DNA from: Alkalimonas mucilaginosa
GTDB taxonomy: Bacteria; Pseudomonadota; Gammaproteobacteria; Enterobacterales; Alteromonadaceae
Direction of reading: 5' to 3'
Length of the DNA: 64,000 nucleotides
Assembly: GCF_036327005.1 (NCBI RefSeq)
Contig: NZ_JAUGZK010000007.1
Location: 62,001-126,000 of the forward strand
The translations under genes were made by a program, and so were the position numbers. Below the pieces are notes generated by a model, which was given only the letters and a program-made list of their open reading frames with translations, searched no databases and was not told the origin of the DNA. Of the stretch, positions 7,932 to 16,474 are shown in pieces (within the stretch, counting starts at the first letter, position 1; each line of letters starts with the position of its first letter).

Positions 7932-9028
7932 GCCGTTGCTTCCTGTGAATTGGGGGTGCGTGCACCCGTGTTGCTAAAATAGTCCTGCATCGCTTGTTGC
8001 AGTGCCTGCATCTCATCCGGGCTGCCAATCGACACTCGCACCACTTCCGACAAGCCAAGCTGTGCCGATTGGTTGCGGATCAAAATGCCCTGCTGTTGCA
8101 GTGCGCTGACGCAGGCGGCGGCATCCGGGACCTGCAGCAGCACAAAGTTGGCCTGGCTCGGCCAAACCCGCGATACACCGGGCAGTGTGCTGGCAAAAAC
8201 GCTGAATTCAGCGCGCAGTTGATTGATGATGGCGACGCTTTGCTGCATGCGGGCAATGCCCTGCTCTGACAAAGCCTGCACCGCAATTTGCGCCACCGGC
8301 TCGGCAATGGGGTAGGGCGCGATCATTTGCTTTAAGGCGTTGATCACCTCGGGCGCAGCCAGGGTAAAGCCACAGCGCAGGCCAGCCAGCGCAAAGGCTT
8401 TGGATAGGGTGCGCAGGATCACCAGGTTTGGGTACTGTTGCAGTAAATCGACCACTGACCCTTGCATGGCAAATTCGATGTAAGCTTCATCCACCACCAC
8501 CAAGGCGCTGCTGGCAAAGTGCTCCAGCACGCTGACAATTTGCTGGCGGCTAATCAGGTCGCCGGTCGGGTTATTCGGGCTGCAAATAAACACCAGCTTG
8601 GCTGCGACCTGCGTCAGGGCTTCGACATCCAGGCTGGCATCCGGTTGCAGCGGCACTATGACGGAGGCGACCTGATGGCTCTCGGCGCTGATGGCGTACA
8701 TGCCGTAGGTCGGCGGGCAGATGGCAATCCGATCTTCGCCTGGCTCACAGAAACTGCGGATCAGCAGCTCAATGCCTTCATCGGCACCGCGACTGACCAG
8801 CACCTGCTCCGGGCGAACGCCGGCGTAGCGGGCATAACCTTCAATCAACGCAGCCGGTTGGCAGGAAGGGTAGCGGTTAAACTGCCCGCTGAGCTGGTAC
8901 TCGCTCGCCAGTGCATTCTCATTGGCATTGAGCCAGCTGGCGCCACCACTCATGCTGCGTCTGGCCGAGGCATAGGGCACAATGGCCTGCACGGAGGCGC
9001 GGGCCAGTTCAGATATCTTAACGCTCAT
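7928..9028 (-). CDS. hisC: Histidinol-phosphate aminotransferase
   Basis: A PLP-dependent class I/II aminotransferase that converts imidazole acetol phosphate to histidinol phosphate. The PLP lysine is in RTLSKAFALAGLRCG. The other signatures are SPNNPTGD, VVDEAYIEF and a C-terminal arginine region (VRVSIGSPDEM). The start at 9028 (MSVKISELAR) is preferred to the longer frame, whose first 36 codons overlap hisD and lack family similarity. That gives 366 residues and an 11-base overlap with hisD. Confidence 0.96.
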   Translation of the reverse strand: MSVKISELARASVQAIVPYASARRSMSGGASWLNANENALASEYQLSGQFNRYPSCQPAALIEGYARYAGVRPEQVLVSRGADEGIELLIRSFCEPGEDRIAICPPTYGMYAISAESHQVASVIVPLQPDASLDVEALTQVAAKLVFICSPNNPTGDLISRQQIVSVLEHFASSALVVVDEAYIEFAMQGSVVDLLQQYPNLVILRTLSKAFALAGLRCGFTLAAPEVINALKQMIAPYPIAEPVAQIAVQALSEQGIARMQQSVAIINQLRAEFSVFASTLPGVSRVWPSQANFVLLQVPDAAACVSALQQQGILIRNQSAQLGLSEVVRVSIGSPDEMQALQQAMQDYFSNTGARTPNSQEATA

Positions 9029-10397
9029 TCGAAGACTCCCCTTGTGCCAAGCCCTGCTGCATGTCAGGCTCAGGCAAATCGAGCTGTTGTAAACCCAGTT
9101 GTTGCAAACGAAGAGAGACCGCCAGCGCATGGGCACCCAGTTGCTCGGCTTCAGCCAGGGTCACAATGGCCGGGCCTATCGCCTGCATGCCCGCTGCCGT
9201 CAGTTTTTGCACGGTAAAGCGGCGGTAAAAATCCGTCAGTGACAAACTGGAAGCGGTTCGGCTGTAGCCATAGGTTGGCAGCACATGGTTGGTGCCACTG
9301 GCGTAGTCCCCGGCAGACTCTGGCGTCCAGGGGCCGACAAAGATGCTGGCAGCGCTGGTAAATTGCGGCACCAGGGCATCGTCGTCGTACGTTTGCACAA
9401 TTAAATGCTCCGGCGCATAGGCATTGGTGACGGCTACCGCTGTTGCTAAGTCCGCAGTGCAAATCGCCCGGCTGTGACTGAGTGCCTGGCGGGCAATATC
9501 GGCCCGCGGCAGGATTTTGAGCTGCTGCTCCAGGTGCTGCAGCACTTTGTCGATCAGCGACTGACTGGGGCTGACCAGCAAGACCTGCGAGTCCGGCCCG
9601 TGTTCGGCCTGCGACAGCAAGTCGGCGGCGACAAAGGCCGGATTGGCGCTGTCATCGGCCAGCACCAGCACTTCGGAAGGCCCGGCCGGCATATCAATCA
9701 TGGCGCCTTGCGCATCCTGACTGACTTGCTGCTTGGCTTCGGTGACATAGCGGTTGCCAGGGCCAAAGATTTTGTCGACCTTGGGGATGCTTGCTGTGCC
9801 ATAGGCCAGGGCGGCAATGGCCTGAGCGCCACCAATGGTAAAGATTTGCTGAATACCACAAAGCTCAGCGGCATAGACAATTTCCGGGGCGATGTCCGAA
9901 GCCGAGGGCCGGCCCGGAGGCGTCACCAGCACGGTGCATGGGCAGCCGGCCAGTTGGGCTGGCACACCCAGCATCAGCACGGTGGATGGCAACGGAGCAC
10001 TGCCACCCGGAATGTACAAGCCTACCGAGCCAATTGGCCGCTGGCGCAATTCACAGAAGACACCTGGCGTGGTTTCCACCTGAATATCGCTGGGCTGTTG
10101 GGCGGCATGAAAACGGCGGATATTGCCATAAGCCAGCTCAATCGCGGCTTTGCGCTCGGGCTTAAGCTCTGCTATTAAGGCTGCTCGCTGTGCTTGGGAC
10201 AGCAATAAGGCATTGTCGGTCAGGCCATCAAACTGGGTGCTCAGACGTTTGAGCGCCGCATCGCCATCGCGGCGTACCTCGGCAATAATGCCTGCCACCG
10301 TAGTGGTAAGCCCCGCCGAGTCCGGAAGGCTGGGCCTGGCCAGAGCGGCGGTTTGTTCGGCAGCACTTAGCTGCTGCCAGTTCAGACACTGCGTCAT
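9018..10397 (-). CDS. hisD: Histidinol dehydrogenase
   Basis: HisD performs the last two oxidations, histidinol to histidine, using NAD and zinc. The family blocks are present: IPGGSAPLPSTVLMLGVPA, GGAQAIAALAYGT, KVDKIFGPGN, DMPAGPSEVLV and the zinc-ligand region with QAEHGPDS. Near the C-terminus are NHVLPT and GYSRT, also conserved. The 459 residues are slightly more than the E. coli protein (434), mainly through a longer C-terminal tail. The start has GGAGTAAGGC immediately upstream, inside the end of hisG, three bases from it. Confidence 0.97.
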   Translation of the reverse strand: MTQCLNWQQLSAAEQTAALARPSLPDSAGLTTTVAGIIAEVRRDGDAALKRLSTQFDGLTDNALLLSQAQRAALIAELKPERKAAIELAYGNIRRFHAAQQPSDIQVETTPGVFCELRQRPIGSVGLYIPGGSAPLPSTVLMLGVPAQLAGCPCTVLVTPPGRPSASDIAPEIVYAAELCGIQQIFTIGGAQAIAALAYGTASIPKVDKIFGPGNRYVTEAKQQVSQDAQGAMIDMPAGPSEVLVLADDSANPAFVAADLLSQAEHGPDSQVLLVSPSQSLIDKVLQHLEQQLKILPRADIARQALSHSRAICTADLATAVAVTNAYAPEHLIVQTYDDDALVPQFTSAASIFVGPWTPESAGDYASGTNHVLPTYGYSRTASSLSLTDFYRRFTVQKLTAAGMQAIGPAIVTLAEAEQLGAHALAVSLRLQQLGLQQLDLPEPDMQQGLAQGESSNER

Positions 10398-10400
10398 GCC

Positions 10401-11309
10401 TTACTCCATCATCTTCTCTATCGGTAGCACCAAAATGGAGCTGGCGCCTAAGGATTTTAATTGCTCCATGGTTTCCCAGAACAGGGTTTCACTGCTGACC
10501 ACATGCACCGCCATCTGATCGTCGTTGCCAGCCAGTGGCAGCAGGGTGGGGTTTTCCGCACCTGGCAGCAGCGCAATGATGTCGCTCAGTTTGGCTTTGG
10601 GCGCATGCAGCATGATGTACTTGCTTTCGTTGGCCTGCATCACCGCATTGATGCGTGGCATCAGGGTGTTGATCAGCGTTAACTGGGCGGCGTCGGCCAG
10701 ATCTTTACGCTGAATCAGCACCGCCTTGCTGCGGTAAATGACTTCCACTTCTTTCAAGCCGTTGGCTTCCAGGGTTGCGCCTGTTGAAACCAGATCACAG
10801 ATGGCATCGGCCAGGCCGGCCCGGGGCGCTACTTCGACCGACCCTTTTAAGGTGACGATGCGGGCTTGCACTCCTTGCTGCTTCAGGTAACGATTGAGTA
10901 GTCGCGGGTAGGTGGTGGCAATGGTTTTGCCGTTCAGGCTGGCCGGGCCATCGTAGGCCGACTCTTGCTGCACGGCGATGGATAAGCGGCAGCCGCCGAA
11001 ATTGAGCCGGCTAAGCACGGCATAATCGCAAGGCTCGTTATCCAGCTGGCGCTGCAAGGACTCTTCTTCCAGCACGTTTTCGCCGACAATGCCCAGATCG
11101 CAAACGCCATCCATTACCAGGCCGGGGATGTCGTCGTCACGAACCCGCAGGATATCAATCGCCATGTTTTCAACATGCGCAATCAACCGCTGCTCACGTA
11201 AATTAATTTTCAGGCCGCAGCTGCCAAGCAGTGCCTGAGATTCCTGCGACAGGCGACCGGATTTTTGCATCGCAATCCGTAGGCGATTGGAATTTTGGTT
11301 AAACGTCAT
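10401..11309 (-). CDS. hisG: ATP phosphoribosyltransferase, long form
   Basis: HisG catalyses the first committed step of histidine synthesis, ATP plus PRPP. At 302 residues it is the long, self-regulated form. Residues about 1-220 are the two catalytic domains, with the PRPP-binding segment DLVSTGATLEANGL. Residues about 225-302 form the ACT-like domain that binds histidine for feedback inhibition. This matches the absence of a HisZ gene in the operon. The ribosome binding site is CGGAG, about eight bases before the ATG. The attenuator lies about 24 bases upstream. Confidence 0.97.
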   Translation of the reverse strand: MTFNQNSNRLRIAMQKSGRLSQESQALLGSCGLKINLREQRLIAHVENMAIDILRVRDDDIPGLVMDGVCDLGIVGENVLEEESLQRQLDNEPCDYAVLSRLNFGGCRLSIAVQQESAYDGPASLNGKTIATTYPRLLNRYLKQQGVQARIVTLKGSVEVAPRAGLADAICDLVSTGATLEANGLKEVEVIYRSKAVLIQRKDLADAAQLTLINTLMPRINAVMQANESKYIMLHAPKAKLSDIIALLPGAENPTLLPLAGNDDQMAVHVVSSETLFWETMEQLKSLGASSILVLPIEKMME

Positions 11310-11332
11310 GCTGGTACTCCGAAATCAATAAG

Positions 11333-11361
11333 AAAAAACCCCAGGCTCTCCCGGGGTTTTT
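11333..11361 (-). terminator. his operon attenuator (Rho-independent terminator)
   Basis: Read on the minus strand, AAAAACCCC and GGGGTTTTT form a 9-base stem around a GC-rich loop, followed by a run of T. It lies between the leader peptide and hisG, as expected for the attenuator. The segment between it and the leader peptide (11362-11414) contains further self-complementary stretches (for example CCTCCGG and GGAGG), which could form the alternative pairings. Confidence 0.85.
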
Positions 11362-11414
11362 GCAAGCTGCCACCGGAGGAACCAAACATCAGCCCTCCGA
11401 CAAAGCCGGATGGC

Positions 11415-11456
11415 TTAGTAATGATGATGGTGGTGGTGAATGAGATTCAGGCTCAT
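11415..11456 (-). CDS. hisL: his operon leader peptide
   Basis: A 13-codon open frame encodes MSLNLIHHHHHHY, with six consecutive histidine codons (three CAC, three CAT). It has a purine-rich site (AAAGAG) upstream. Known his leader peptides of enteric bacteria have a run of seven His codons. Ribosome stalling at this run when charged tRNA-His is scarce prevents the attenuator at 11333-11361 from forming. The gene is too short for standard gene callers and so is easily missed. Confidence 0.92.
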   Translation of the reverse strand: MSLNLIHHHHHHY

Positions 11457-11491
11457 CGCTTGCTCTTTGTTGTCTGGTTTTGATGCTATAC

Positions 11492-11520
11492 AACTTATCG
11501 TATTGTGCGGCTGCTGACAA
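11492..11520 (-). promoter_or_regulatory. Candidate his operon promoter
   Basis: On the minus strand, TTGTCA (11520-11515) and TAAGTT (11497-11492) are 17 bases apart. The weak -10 resembles the TAGGTT I recall for the enteric his promoter. Transcription would begin about 30 bases before the leader ATG. Confidence 0.45.
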
Positions 11521-11645
11521 GTTGTTTTTAAAATCCAATGCAGGCGTCTGCTTCATTTAAGTTATTAATTTTAATTGCAATTTATTTTTATTGGTTTTCT
11601 GGTTATGAAAAATCAACCCTTTATCAGCGGTGAAACTTATTGGTT

Positions 11646-11674
11646 TTGTCTAAAAATTGCTCAGGCTGTATAGT
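11646..11674 (+). promoter_or_regulatory. Candidate promoter of the DPP IV-like gene
   Basis: TTGTCT (11646-11651) and TATAGT (11669-11674) with a 17-base spacer, matching at 4/6 and 5/6. It predicts a start near 11681, upstream of the palindrome at 11706. Confidence 0.5.
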
Positions 11675-11705
11675 CATCGTCTGTTTCCGGCTGCTGGGTT
11701 TGATT

Positions 11706-11715
11706 TTGTATACAA
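11706..11715 (+). promoter_or_regulatory. TTGTATACAA palindrome, GntR/FCD-type operator candidate
   Basis: This perfect 10-base palindrome matches the operator type common for FCD-subfamily GntR regulators (half-sites TTGT and ACAA). It sits about 25-35 bases downstream of the predicted transcription start of the peptidase gene. A GntR/FCD regulator is encoded just beyond that gene (14131-14784). A related half-site, TATACAA, occurs at about 11487-11493. Confidence 0.45.
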
Positions 11716-11765
11716 TATTCCTTATTGTTTGCTAAGCCAATGCACTTTACGAGATACCAACGAAA

Positions 11766-14072
11766 ATGAAAGACGCTCACTTGCAAAGCAACAGGATGCT
11801 CACTCGTGTGTTAAGCGCAGCTCTGTTTTGTATGGCGCTGCCAGTTCAAGCGGCACCTGATCGTGGCAGTATTGAGCAGGCACTGGATTTACGTGAGCGC
11901 TGGTTGCCACTTACCAGGGATGTAATGTTGGCCCCTGTTTGGGCATCCGATGGCGATACTTTTCATTACAAGCTGAGTGTCGAGGGGGGCTTCTATTTTT
12001 TTCGTCAATCGCTGACTGGCTCAGCACCGCAACTGGCTTTTGATCATGATAAGGTGGCCAGTGGTATATCGGCAGCAACCGGACACAGCTACCAGGCAGA
12101 GGTGTTGCCTTTTGAGCAGTTCCAGTTCACCGAGCAGATGGAGGCTATCACCTTTTACCTGAACAACGCCCGCTGGCAATGTCAGTTGCAAACGCCTGAT
12201 TGTCGGGATATCACAGAACCACGACAAGGCAGTGCTTTTGGCGTCGTGCGGGATTTAAATCAGGATGTCGATGCCAGCCCGCTATGGTCGCCGGATGGCC
12301 GCTATCAGGCGCTGGTGCGGGGGCATAATCTGTTGTTGTTGGATCAGCAGGGGCGTTTGCTGCTAAAGACTGACGATGGCAATGGCAGCAACTTTTACGA
12401 TCCACAGTCGATCCGCTGGGCGCCGGACAGTTCGGCGCTGCTGCTGGTCAGGGTGCAGCCTGGTACAGCCCGCTATGTCACCCGGGTATTGGCGGCACCT
12501 GAGGATCAACTGGAGCCCAAGGTCATTCAGCAGCTCTACCCTAAGCCCGGTGATGCAGTGGATATTGATCAGCCGGTGTTGATAAAGCTGCAAGCAAAAA
12601 CCGTAACGCCGATTGAAAATGCACTCTTTGCCAACCCCTACCGGATTGACCAGTTGGTCTGGCAGCAGGATAGCAGTGCTTTTACCTTTCGCTACACCGA
12701 GCGCGGTCACCAGCGGATGCGGATTATCCACGTCGACGCGGCAACCGCGAAAGCCACTGCTTTGGTCACGGAAGATAGCCCCACCTTTGTTAATTTATGG
12801 GCGGCTTTTCATCAGCCCTTACAGCAGGGGGTGCAAGGTGTGGTCTGGTTATCGGAGCGAGATGGCTGGGCACATTTGTACCGTACGGACAGGAGTGGCA
12901 AGAAGCTTCAGCAACTGACCAGTGGCAACTGGCGGGTGCGTCAGGTGCTGGCGATTGATGAAAATGCTGGCCATGTCTGGTTTACCGCCAGCGGCTATTA
13001 TCCAGAGCAGGACCCGTACTATGAGCAGCTATTTCGGGTCGATTTGGCTGGCGGCAATCTGACTGCACTAACAGAGCGCAATGCCCATCATGAAGTCGTG
13101 TTGTCGCCGGATCGCCAGCACTTTATTGTGCGCTACTCGCGGGTGGATTTGCCCTATGTGACAGAGCTGCGCCAAAGCAGTGATGGGGCTTTAATCCGTA
13201 CTCTGGCTCAGGCAGATATCAGCCGGTTGACCGCTGCTGGCTTTCGGCCACCACAGCCGTTTGTCGCCAAAGGACGGGATGGTGCAACCGATATCTGGGG
13301 CTTAATCGTCAAACCGCAAAATTTTGACCCGGAAAAACGTTACCCGGTGATTGAAAATATCTACGCCGGCCCACACGACAGCTTTGTGCCCAAGAGCTTC
13401 TGGCCTTTTGGCTTTCATGCCGGTGGCGATAAAGTGATTGGCATGCAGGCGCTGGCGGATCTGGGTTTTATTGTGGTGCAAATCGATGGTATGGGCACCG
13501 CCAATCGCTCCAAGGCTTTCCACGATGTGGCCTGGCAAGACCTGGCGGACTCAGGCTTTCCCGATCGCATCCTGTGGCATCAGGCGGCAGCAGATAGTTT
13601 TCCCTGGTACAGCATCGAGGGTGGCATTGGCATTTACGGCGCTTCAGCTGGCGGTCAGAGCACGGTCGCTGCTTTGCTGTTTCATCCGGATTTTTACCGG
13701 GTCGGCGTGGCCTATGCCGGTTGTTACGATAACCGGATGGATAAAATCAGCTGGAATGAGCAATGGTTAGGTTATCCGGTGGGGCCCCAGTATGCCGCTT
13801 CATCGGTGGTGGAGCAGGCGCATTTGCTGCAAGGGCAGCTGTTGATTATCAACGGCGAGCAGGACAGCAATGTAGATCCGGCCTCGACCATGCAACTGGT
13901 GGATGCCCTGATCCGGGCGGATAAAGACTTTGATTTGCTGATTGTACCGGGTGGGGAGCACAGTGTCGGGCGCTCCAGTGGCCCGATTCGCTATGTGCAG
14001 CGCCGTCAGTTTGATTTCTTTATCCGGCACCTGCAAGGTGCTGCCACGCCGGATTGGAACCGGGTACACTAA
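11766..14072 (+). CDS. Dipeptidyl peptidase IV-like serine peptidase (S9B)
   Basis: This is a 768-residue exported prolyl peptidase. A signal peptide ends near VQAAP (about residue 30). Residues about 110-470 form the DPP IV beta-propeller domain. Residues about 530-768 form the S9 alpha/beta-hydrolase domain, with catalytic Ser627 in GASAGG, Asp700 in GEQDSN and His732 in GGEHS. DPP IV removes X-Pro dipeptides from peptide N-termini, here presumably in the periplasm. A second ATG ten codons downstream (11796) gives a shorter signal peptide; neither start has a strong ribosome binding site. It is followed after 58 bases by the GntR regulator and then an M24 peptidase, which suggests a unit for breaking down proline-containing peptides. 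Confidence 0.9.
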   Translation: MKDAHLQSNRMLTRVLSAALFCMALPVQAAPDRGSIEQALDLRERWLPLTRDVMLAPVWASDGDTFHYKLSVEGGFYFFRQSLTGSAPQLAFDHDKVASGISAATGHSYQAEVLPFEQFQFTEQMEAITFYLNNARWQCQLQTPDCRDITEPRQGSAFGVVRDLNQDVDASPLWSPDGRYQALVRGHNLLLLDQQGRLLLKTDDGNGSNFYDPQSIRWAPDSSALLLVRVQPGTARYVTRVLAAPEDQLEPKVIQQLYPKPGDAVDIDQPVLIKLQAKTVTPIENALFANPYRIDQLVWQQDSSAFTFRYTERGHQRMRIIHVDAATAKATALVTEDSPTFVNLWAAFHQPLQQGVQGVVWLSERDGWAHLYRTDRSGKKLQQLTSGNWRVRQVLAIDENAGHVWFTASGYYPEQDPYYEQLFRVDLAGGNLTALTERNAHHEVVLSPDRQHFIVRYSRVDLPYVTELRQSSDGALIRTLAQADISRLTAAGFRPPQPFVAKGRDGATDIWGLIVKPQNFDPEKRYPVIENIYAGPHDSFVPKSFWPFGFHAGGDKVIGMQALADLGFIVVQIDGMGTANRSKAFHDVAWQDLADSGFPDRILWHQAAADSFPWYSIEGGIGIYGASAGGQSTVAALLFHPDFYRVGVAYAGCYDNRMDKISWNEQWLGYPVGPQYAASSVVEQAHLLQGQLLIINGEQDSNVDPASTMQLVDALIRADKDFDLLIVPGGEHSVGRSSGPIRYVQRRQFDFFIRHLQGAATPDWNRVH

Positions 14073-14130
14073 TGTTGCGGTAGTTATTAATACCAACAGT
14101 TAAACCTGGCTAACAGCAGATGAGGATGAT

Positions 14131-14784
14131 ATGGCCTTAGAGTACAAAACCCGTACCCAGGTTGTATTAGAGGAAATCCGCAACAGAATTTTAAGCGGGA
14201 AAATTAAAGCTGGAGAACCGCTTAGGCAGGCTGCACTGGCTGAAGATTTAAATGTAAGTCGTATCCCAATCCGCGAGGCTCTACTTCAACTCGAAGCTGA
14301 AGGTTTGGTTGTTTTTGAGCCTCACAGAGGAGCAACAGTAACCGAGCTTTCTTCAACGCAGGTTATGGAGTTGTTTGAACTACGGGCTTTGCTGGAAACG
14401 GAGTTACTGCGATTAGCAATACCAAAGCTGACTGAAACAGCATTGGCAGAAAGTGAGCATATTTTACAGCAAATGACACTAGCCTATCAGATGGTAGATA
14501 CTTCAGGGAGTTGGAGTGAGCTGAATAGCCGCTTTCATTTAAGTTTGTACCTGGCAGCTGAGCGGCCAATGATGTTTGAAATTGTCCAGAACCTGAATAA
14601 AAACACGGATCGGTACATCAGGTTGCATCTATTGCTGGCTGGTGGCGTCACTAAATCAGATCCAGAGCACTTAACATTGTTAACGCTATGCAGGCAAAAG
14701 AATGTCGAGCAAGCTTGCATTTGGCTGCGACAGCACATTTTGGGAGCAGCCAGTGAAATTATTGAGCTGGTTAAGCAGCAATAA
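14131..14784 (+). CDS. GntR-family transcriptional regulator, FCD subfamily
   Basis: Residues about 5-70 form a GntR winged helix-turn-helix (IRNRILSGKIKAGEPLRQ, then LNVSRIPIREALLQLEAEGL). Residues about 80-205 form an all-helical FCD ligand-binding domain, with the metal-site pattern ELRALLE, then NSRFHLSLYLA, and a histidine in LRQHILGA. The length of 217 residues is normal. FCD regulators usually sense carboxylates or amino acids. GAGG precedes the ATG. Codon use looks more AT-rich than in the flanking peptidase genes, which may mean a different origin. It sits between the two peptidase genes and probably controls them, with the palindrome at 11706-11715 as a candidate site. Confidence 0.9.
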   Translation: MALEYKTRTQVVLEEIRNRILSGKIKAGEPLRQAALAEDLNVSRIPIREALLQLEAEGLVVFEPHRGATVTELSSTQVMELFELRALLETELLRLAIPKLTETALAESEHILQQMTLAYQMVDTSGSWSELNSRFHLSLYLAAERPMMFEIVQNLNKNTDRYIRLHLLLAGGVTKSDPEHLTLLTLCRQKNVEQACIWLRQHILGAASEIIELVKQQ

Positions 14785-14834
14785 CATGGAGTGGTATTTT
14801 CCTTACCGCTTCAAGGAAAAGAACAGGAGTCACT

Positions 14835-16043
14835 ATGGCAAACGGCATCGGTGGAACAAGTAAAGAAGAAGCTTTGAATACTTTACATGATATGGCGGCC
14901 TCGGTGGCACCTATCGAAGTGAAAGAGTATCAACAACGGCTGGATAAAGCCCTGAGCCTGATGCAGCAGCATCAGCTGGATGCGGTGTTGCTAAACGCCG
15001 GTACCAACCTGCGTTATTTTACCGGCGTTGACTGGTACGCCAGTGAGCGGCTGGTGGCCGCCTTGCTGCTGCGTGATGGCCGTTTGCTTTATGTACTGCC
15101 GCATTTTGAGATTGGCAGCATCAAGCCCAGGATGCAGCTTGCAGGCGAGATCCTAAGCTGGCAGGAGCACGAAAACCCTTACCAGCTCTGTGCTGATGCT
15201 ATCATGGCTTTGGCCGGCGAGCAGGCCCGGCTGGCGATTGATGAAAGCGCGCAGTTTTTTATTGCGGACGGTATCCAACAGGTGGCGGCCAGCTTTCAGC
15301 TGAGCAATGCCAAAGTGGTCACTGCTGGCTGTCGGATGCAAAAATCAGCAGCTGAGCTTGCACTGATACAGCGGGCGATGGATATGACGCTGGCGGTGCA
15401 TCAGGCCACCGCCAGCATGCTGTATCCGGGTATCAGCACGGCAGAAGTCGAGCGTTTTATCGATCAGGCCCATCGCAAAGTCGGGGCATCGGGCTCGTAC
15501 TTTTGCATTGTGTTGTTTGGTAGCGATACGGCATTTCCTCATGGCGTGGCCCATCCAAAAACACTGGAAGTGGGGGATATGGTGCTGATTGACACCGGTT
15601 GCCGTTTGCATGGCTATCTGTCGGACATTACCCGCAGTTATGTCTTTGGGGAAGCCACGGCCAAACAGCGCGCGGTTTGGCAGCATGAAAAAAATGCCCA
15701 ACTGGCCGCTTTTGCCGCCGCCACACCGGGCACGGCCTGCCAGCAGGTCGACCGTGCTGCCAGAGCCTACTTGCAGCAGCAGGGCTATGGGCCTGATTAT
15801 CAGCTGCCAGGCTTGCCGCATCGGACCGGCCATGGCATTGGGCTGGATATTCATGAATGGCCCTATCTGGTTGAAGGTAATAGCACGCCACTGGCAACTG
15901 GGATGTGCTTTAGCAATGAACCCATGCTGGTGCTGCCCGGTGACTTTGGAGTGCGGCTGGAAGATCACTTCTACATGGCCGAACATGGCCCGGTCTGGTT
16001 TACCGAGCCGGCGCACAGCATCGACAATCCGTTTGGTGTTTGA
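14835..16043 (+). CDS. M24B metallopeptidase (Xaa-Pro aminopeptidase/dipeptidase type)
   Basis: The 402-residue protein has a creatinase-like N-terminal domain (about 30-165) and a pita-bread M24 domain (about 175-400). All five metal ligands can be seen: Asp in LIDTG, Asp in LSDITRS, His in RTGHGIGLDIHEW, Glu in SNEPM and Glu in VRLEDHF. It has no signal peptide, so it works in the cytoplasm, cleaving X-Pro bonds in short peptides. AACAGGAG precedes the ATG. Its position after the DPP IV gene and the GntR regulator suggests that dipeptides released outside are finished off here. PepQ-like proline dipeptidase and Xaa-Pro aminopeptidase cannot be told apart by eye. Confidence 0.88.
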   Translation: MANGIGGTSKEEALNTLHDMAASVAPIEVKEYQQRLDKALSLMQQHQLDAVLLNAGTNLRYFTGVDWYASERLVAALLLRDGRLLYVLPHFEIGSIKPRMQLAGEILSWQEHENPYQLCADAIMALAGEQARLAIDESAQFFIADGIQQVAASFQLSNAKVVTAGCRMQKSAAELALIQRAMDMTLAVHQATASMLYPGISTAEVERFIDQAHRKVGASGSYFCIVLFGSDTAFPHGVAHPKTLEVGDMVLIDTGCRLHGYLSDITRSYVFGEATAKQRAVWQHEKNAQLAAFAAATPGTACQQVDRAARAYLQQQGYGPDYQLPGLPHRTGHGIGLDIHEWPYLVEGNSTPLATGMCFSNEPMLVLPGDFGVRLEDHFYMAEHGPVWFTEPAHSIDNPFGV

Positions 16044-16079
16044 ACCTGCGGAACCAATGGCTTGGTTGTTCTGTCTTAA

Positions 16080-16119
16080 CTTAAGCAACAGTCGATTGAA
16101 GGCTGTTGCTTAAGCTTTG
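16080..16119 (+). terminator. Perfect 12-bp hairpin after the M24 peptidase gene
   Basis: CTTAAGCAACAG (16080-16091) and CTGTTGCTTAAG (16103-16114) are perfectly complementary around an 11-base loop. They are followed by CTTTGTG, a weak T tract. Position 36 bases after the stop codon suggests a terminator or an mRNA-stabilising hairpin. Confidence 0.6.
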
Positions 16120-16176
16120 TGCTTTGTTGCCGATAACAAGCTAAGCTTGTAACGATTTTATCAACGGAGGCGGGCA

Positions 16177-16419
16177 ATGGATGTCATTATTCCATTTTTG
16201 CAGCGCACCCCGGGTACGCCTGTCGAGCAGGAGCCCAGGGTGGTGCCTCCTGTGTTTAAAGAAGCGCGGTTAACCCCGTTAAAAAAAGAACGCGATCAGC
16301 GTGATGAGCGCTATGGCGGGAAAAAACGCCAGGCCGGCAGCTTGCCCGAAGCACCGGAAACCACGCCGGAGGAGCAACAAACCGTCGACGAGGACGGCCA
16401 TGTCGATATCTATATCTAA
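16177..16419 (+). CDS. Small charged protein of unknown function (80 aa)
   Basis: I do not recognise this protein. It is preceded by a good ribosome binding site (ACGGAGGCGGG, about eight bases from the ATG), the best argument that it is real. It is short, highly charged and probably disordered. The N-terminus is hydrophobic (MDVIIPFLQ), the middle is rich in Lys, Arg and Glu (KKERDQRDERYGGKKRQ), followed by a Pro/Glu-rich stretch and an acidic end (DEDGHVDIYI). It has no signal peptide or membrane helix. It stands between the peptidase gene hairpin and yoaA, 55 bases before the yoaA start, on the same strand. Confidence 0.6.
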   Translation: MDVIIPFLQRTPGTPVEQEPRVVPPVFKEARLTPLKKERDQRDERYGGKKRQAGSLPEAPETTPEEQQTVDEDGHVDIYI

Positions 16420-16474
16420 GCCTTTTCTGCTACCATAGCGCCACAAAATTATCGTTACCTTGGTTAAGGCAGGC

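Larger units (their letters stand above)
11457..11765. other. Divergent intergenic region between his leader and DPP IV gene
   Basis: 309 bases without a gene, very AT-rich in the middle (11560-11640). It carries the his promoter on the minus strand and a promoter plus a TTGTATACAA palindrome for the peptidase gene on the plus strand, listed separately. No further structure was seen. Confidence 0.7.

Noticed and set aside
16420..16474. LexA box at yoaA
   Set aside because: No CTG-N10-CAG element found in the short region before the gene.
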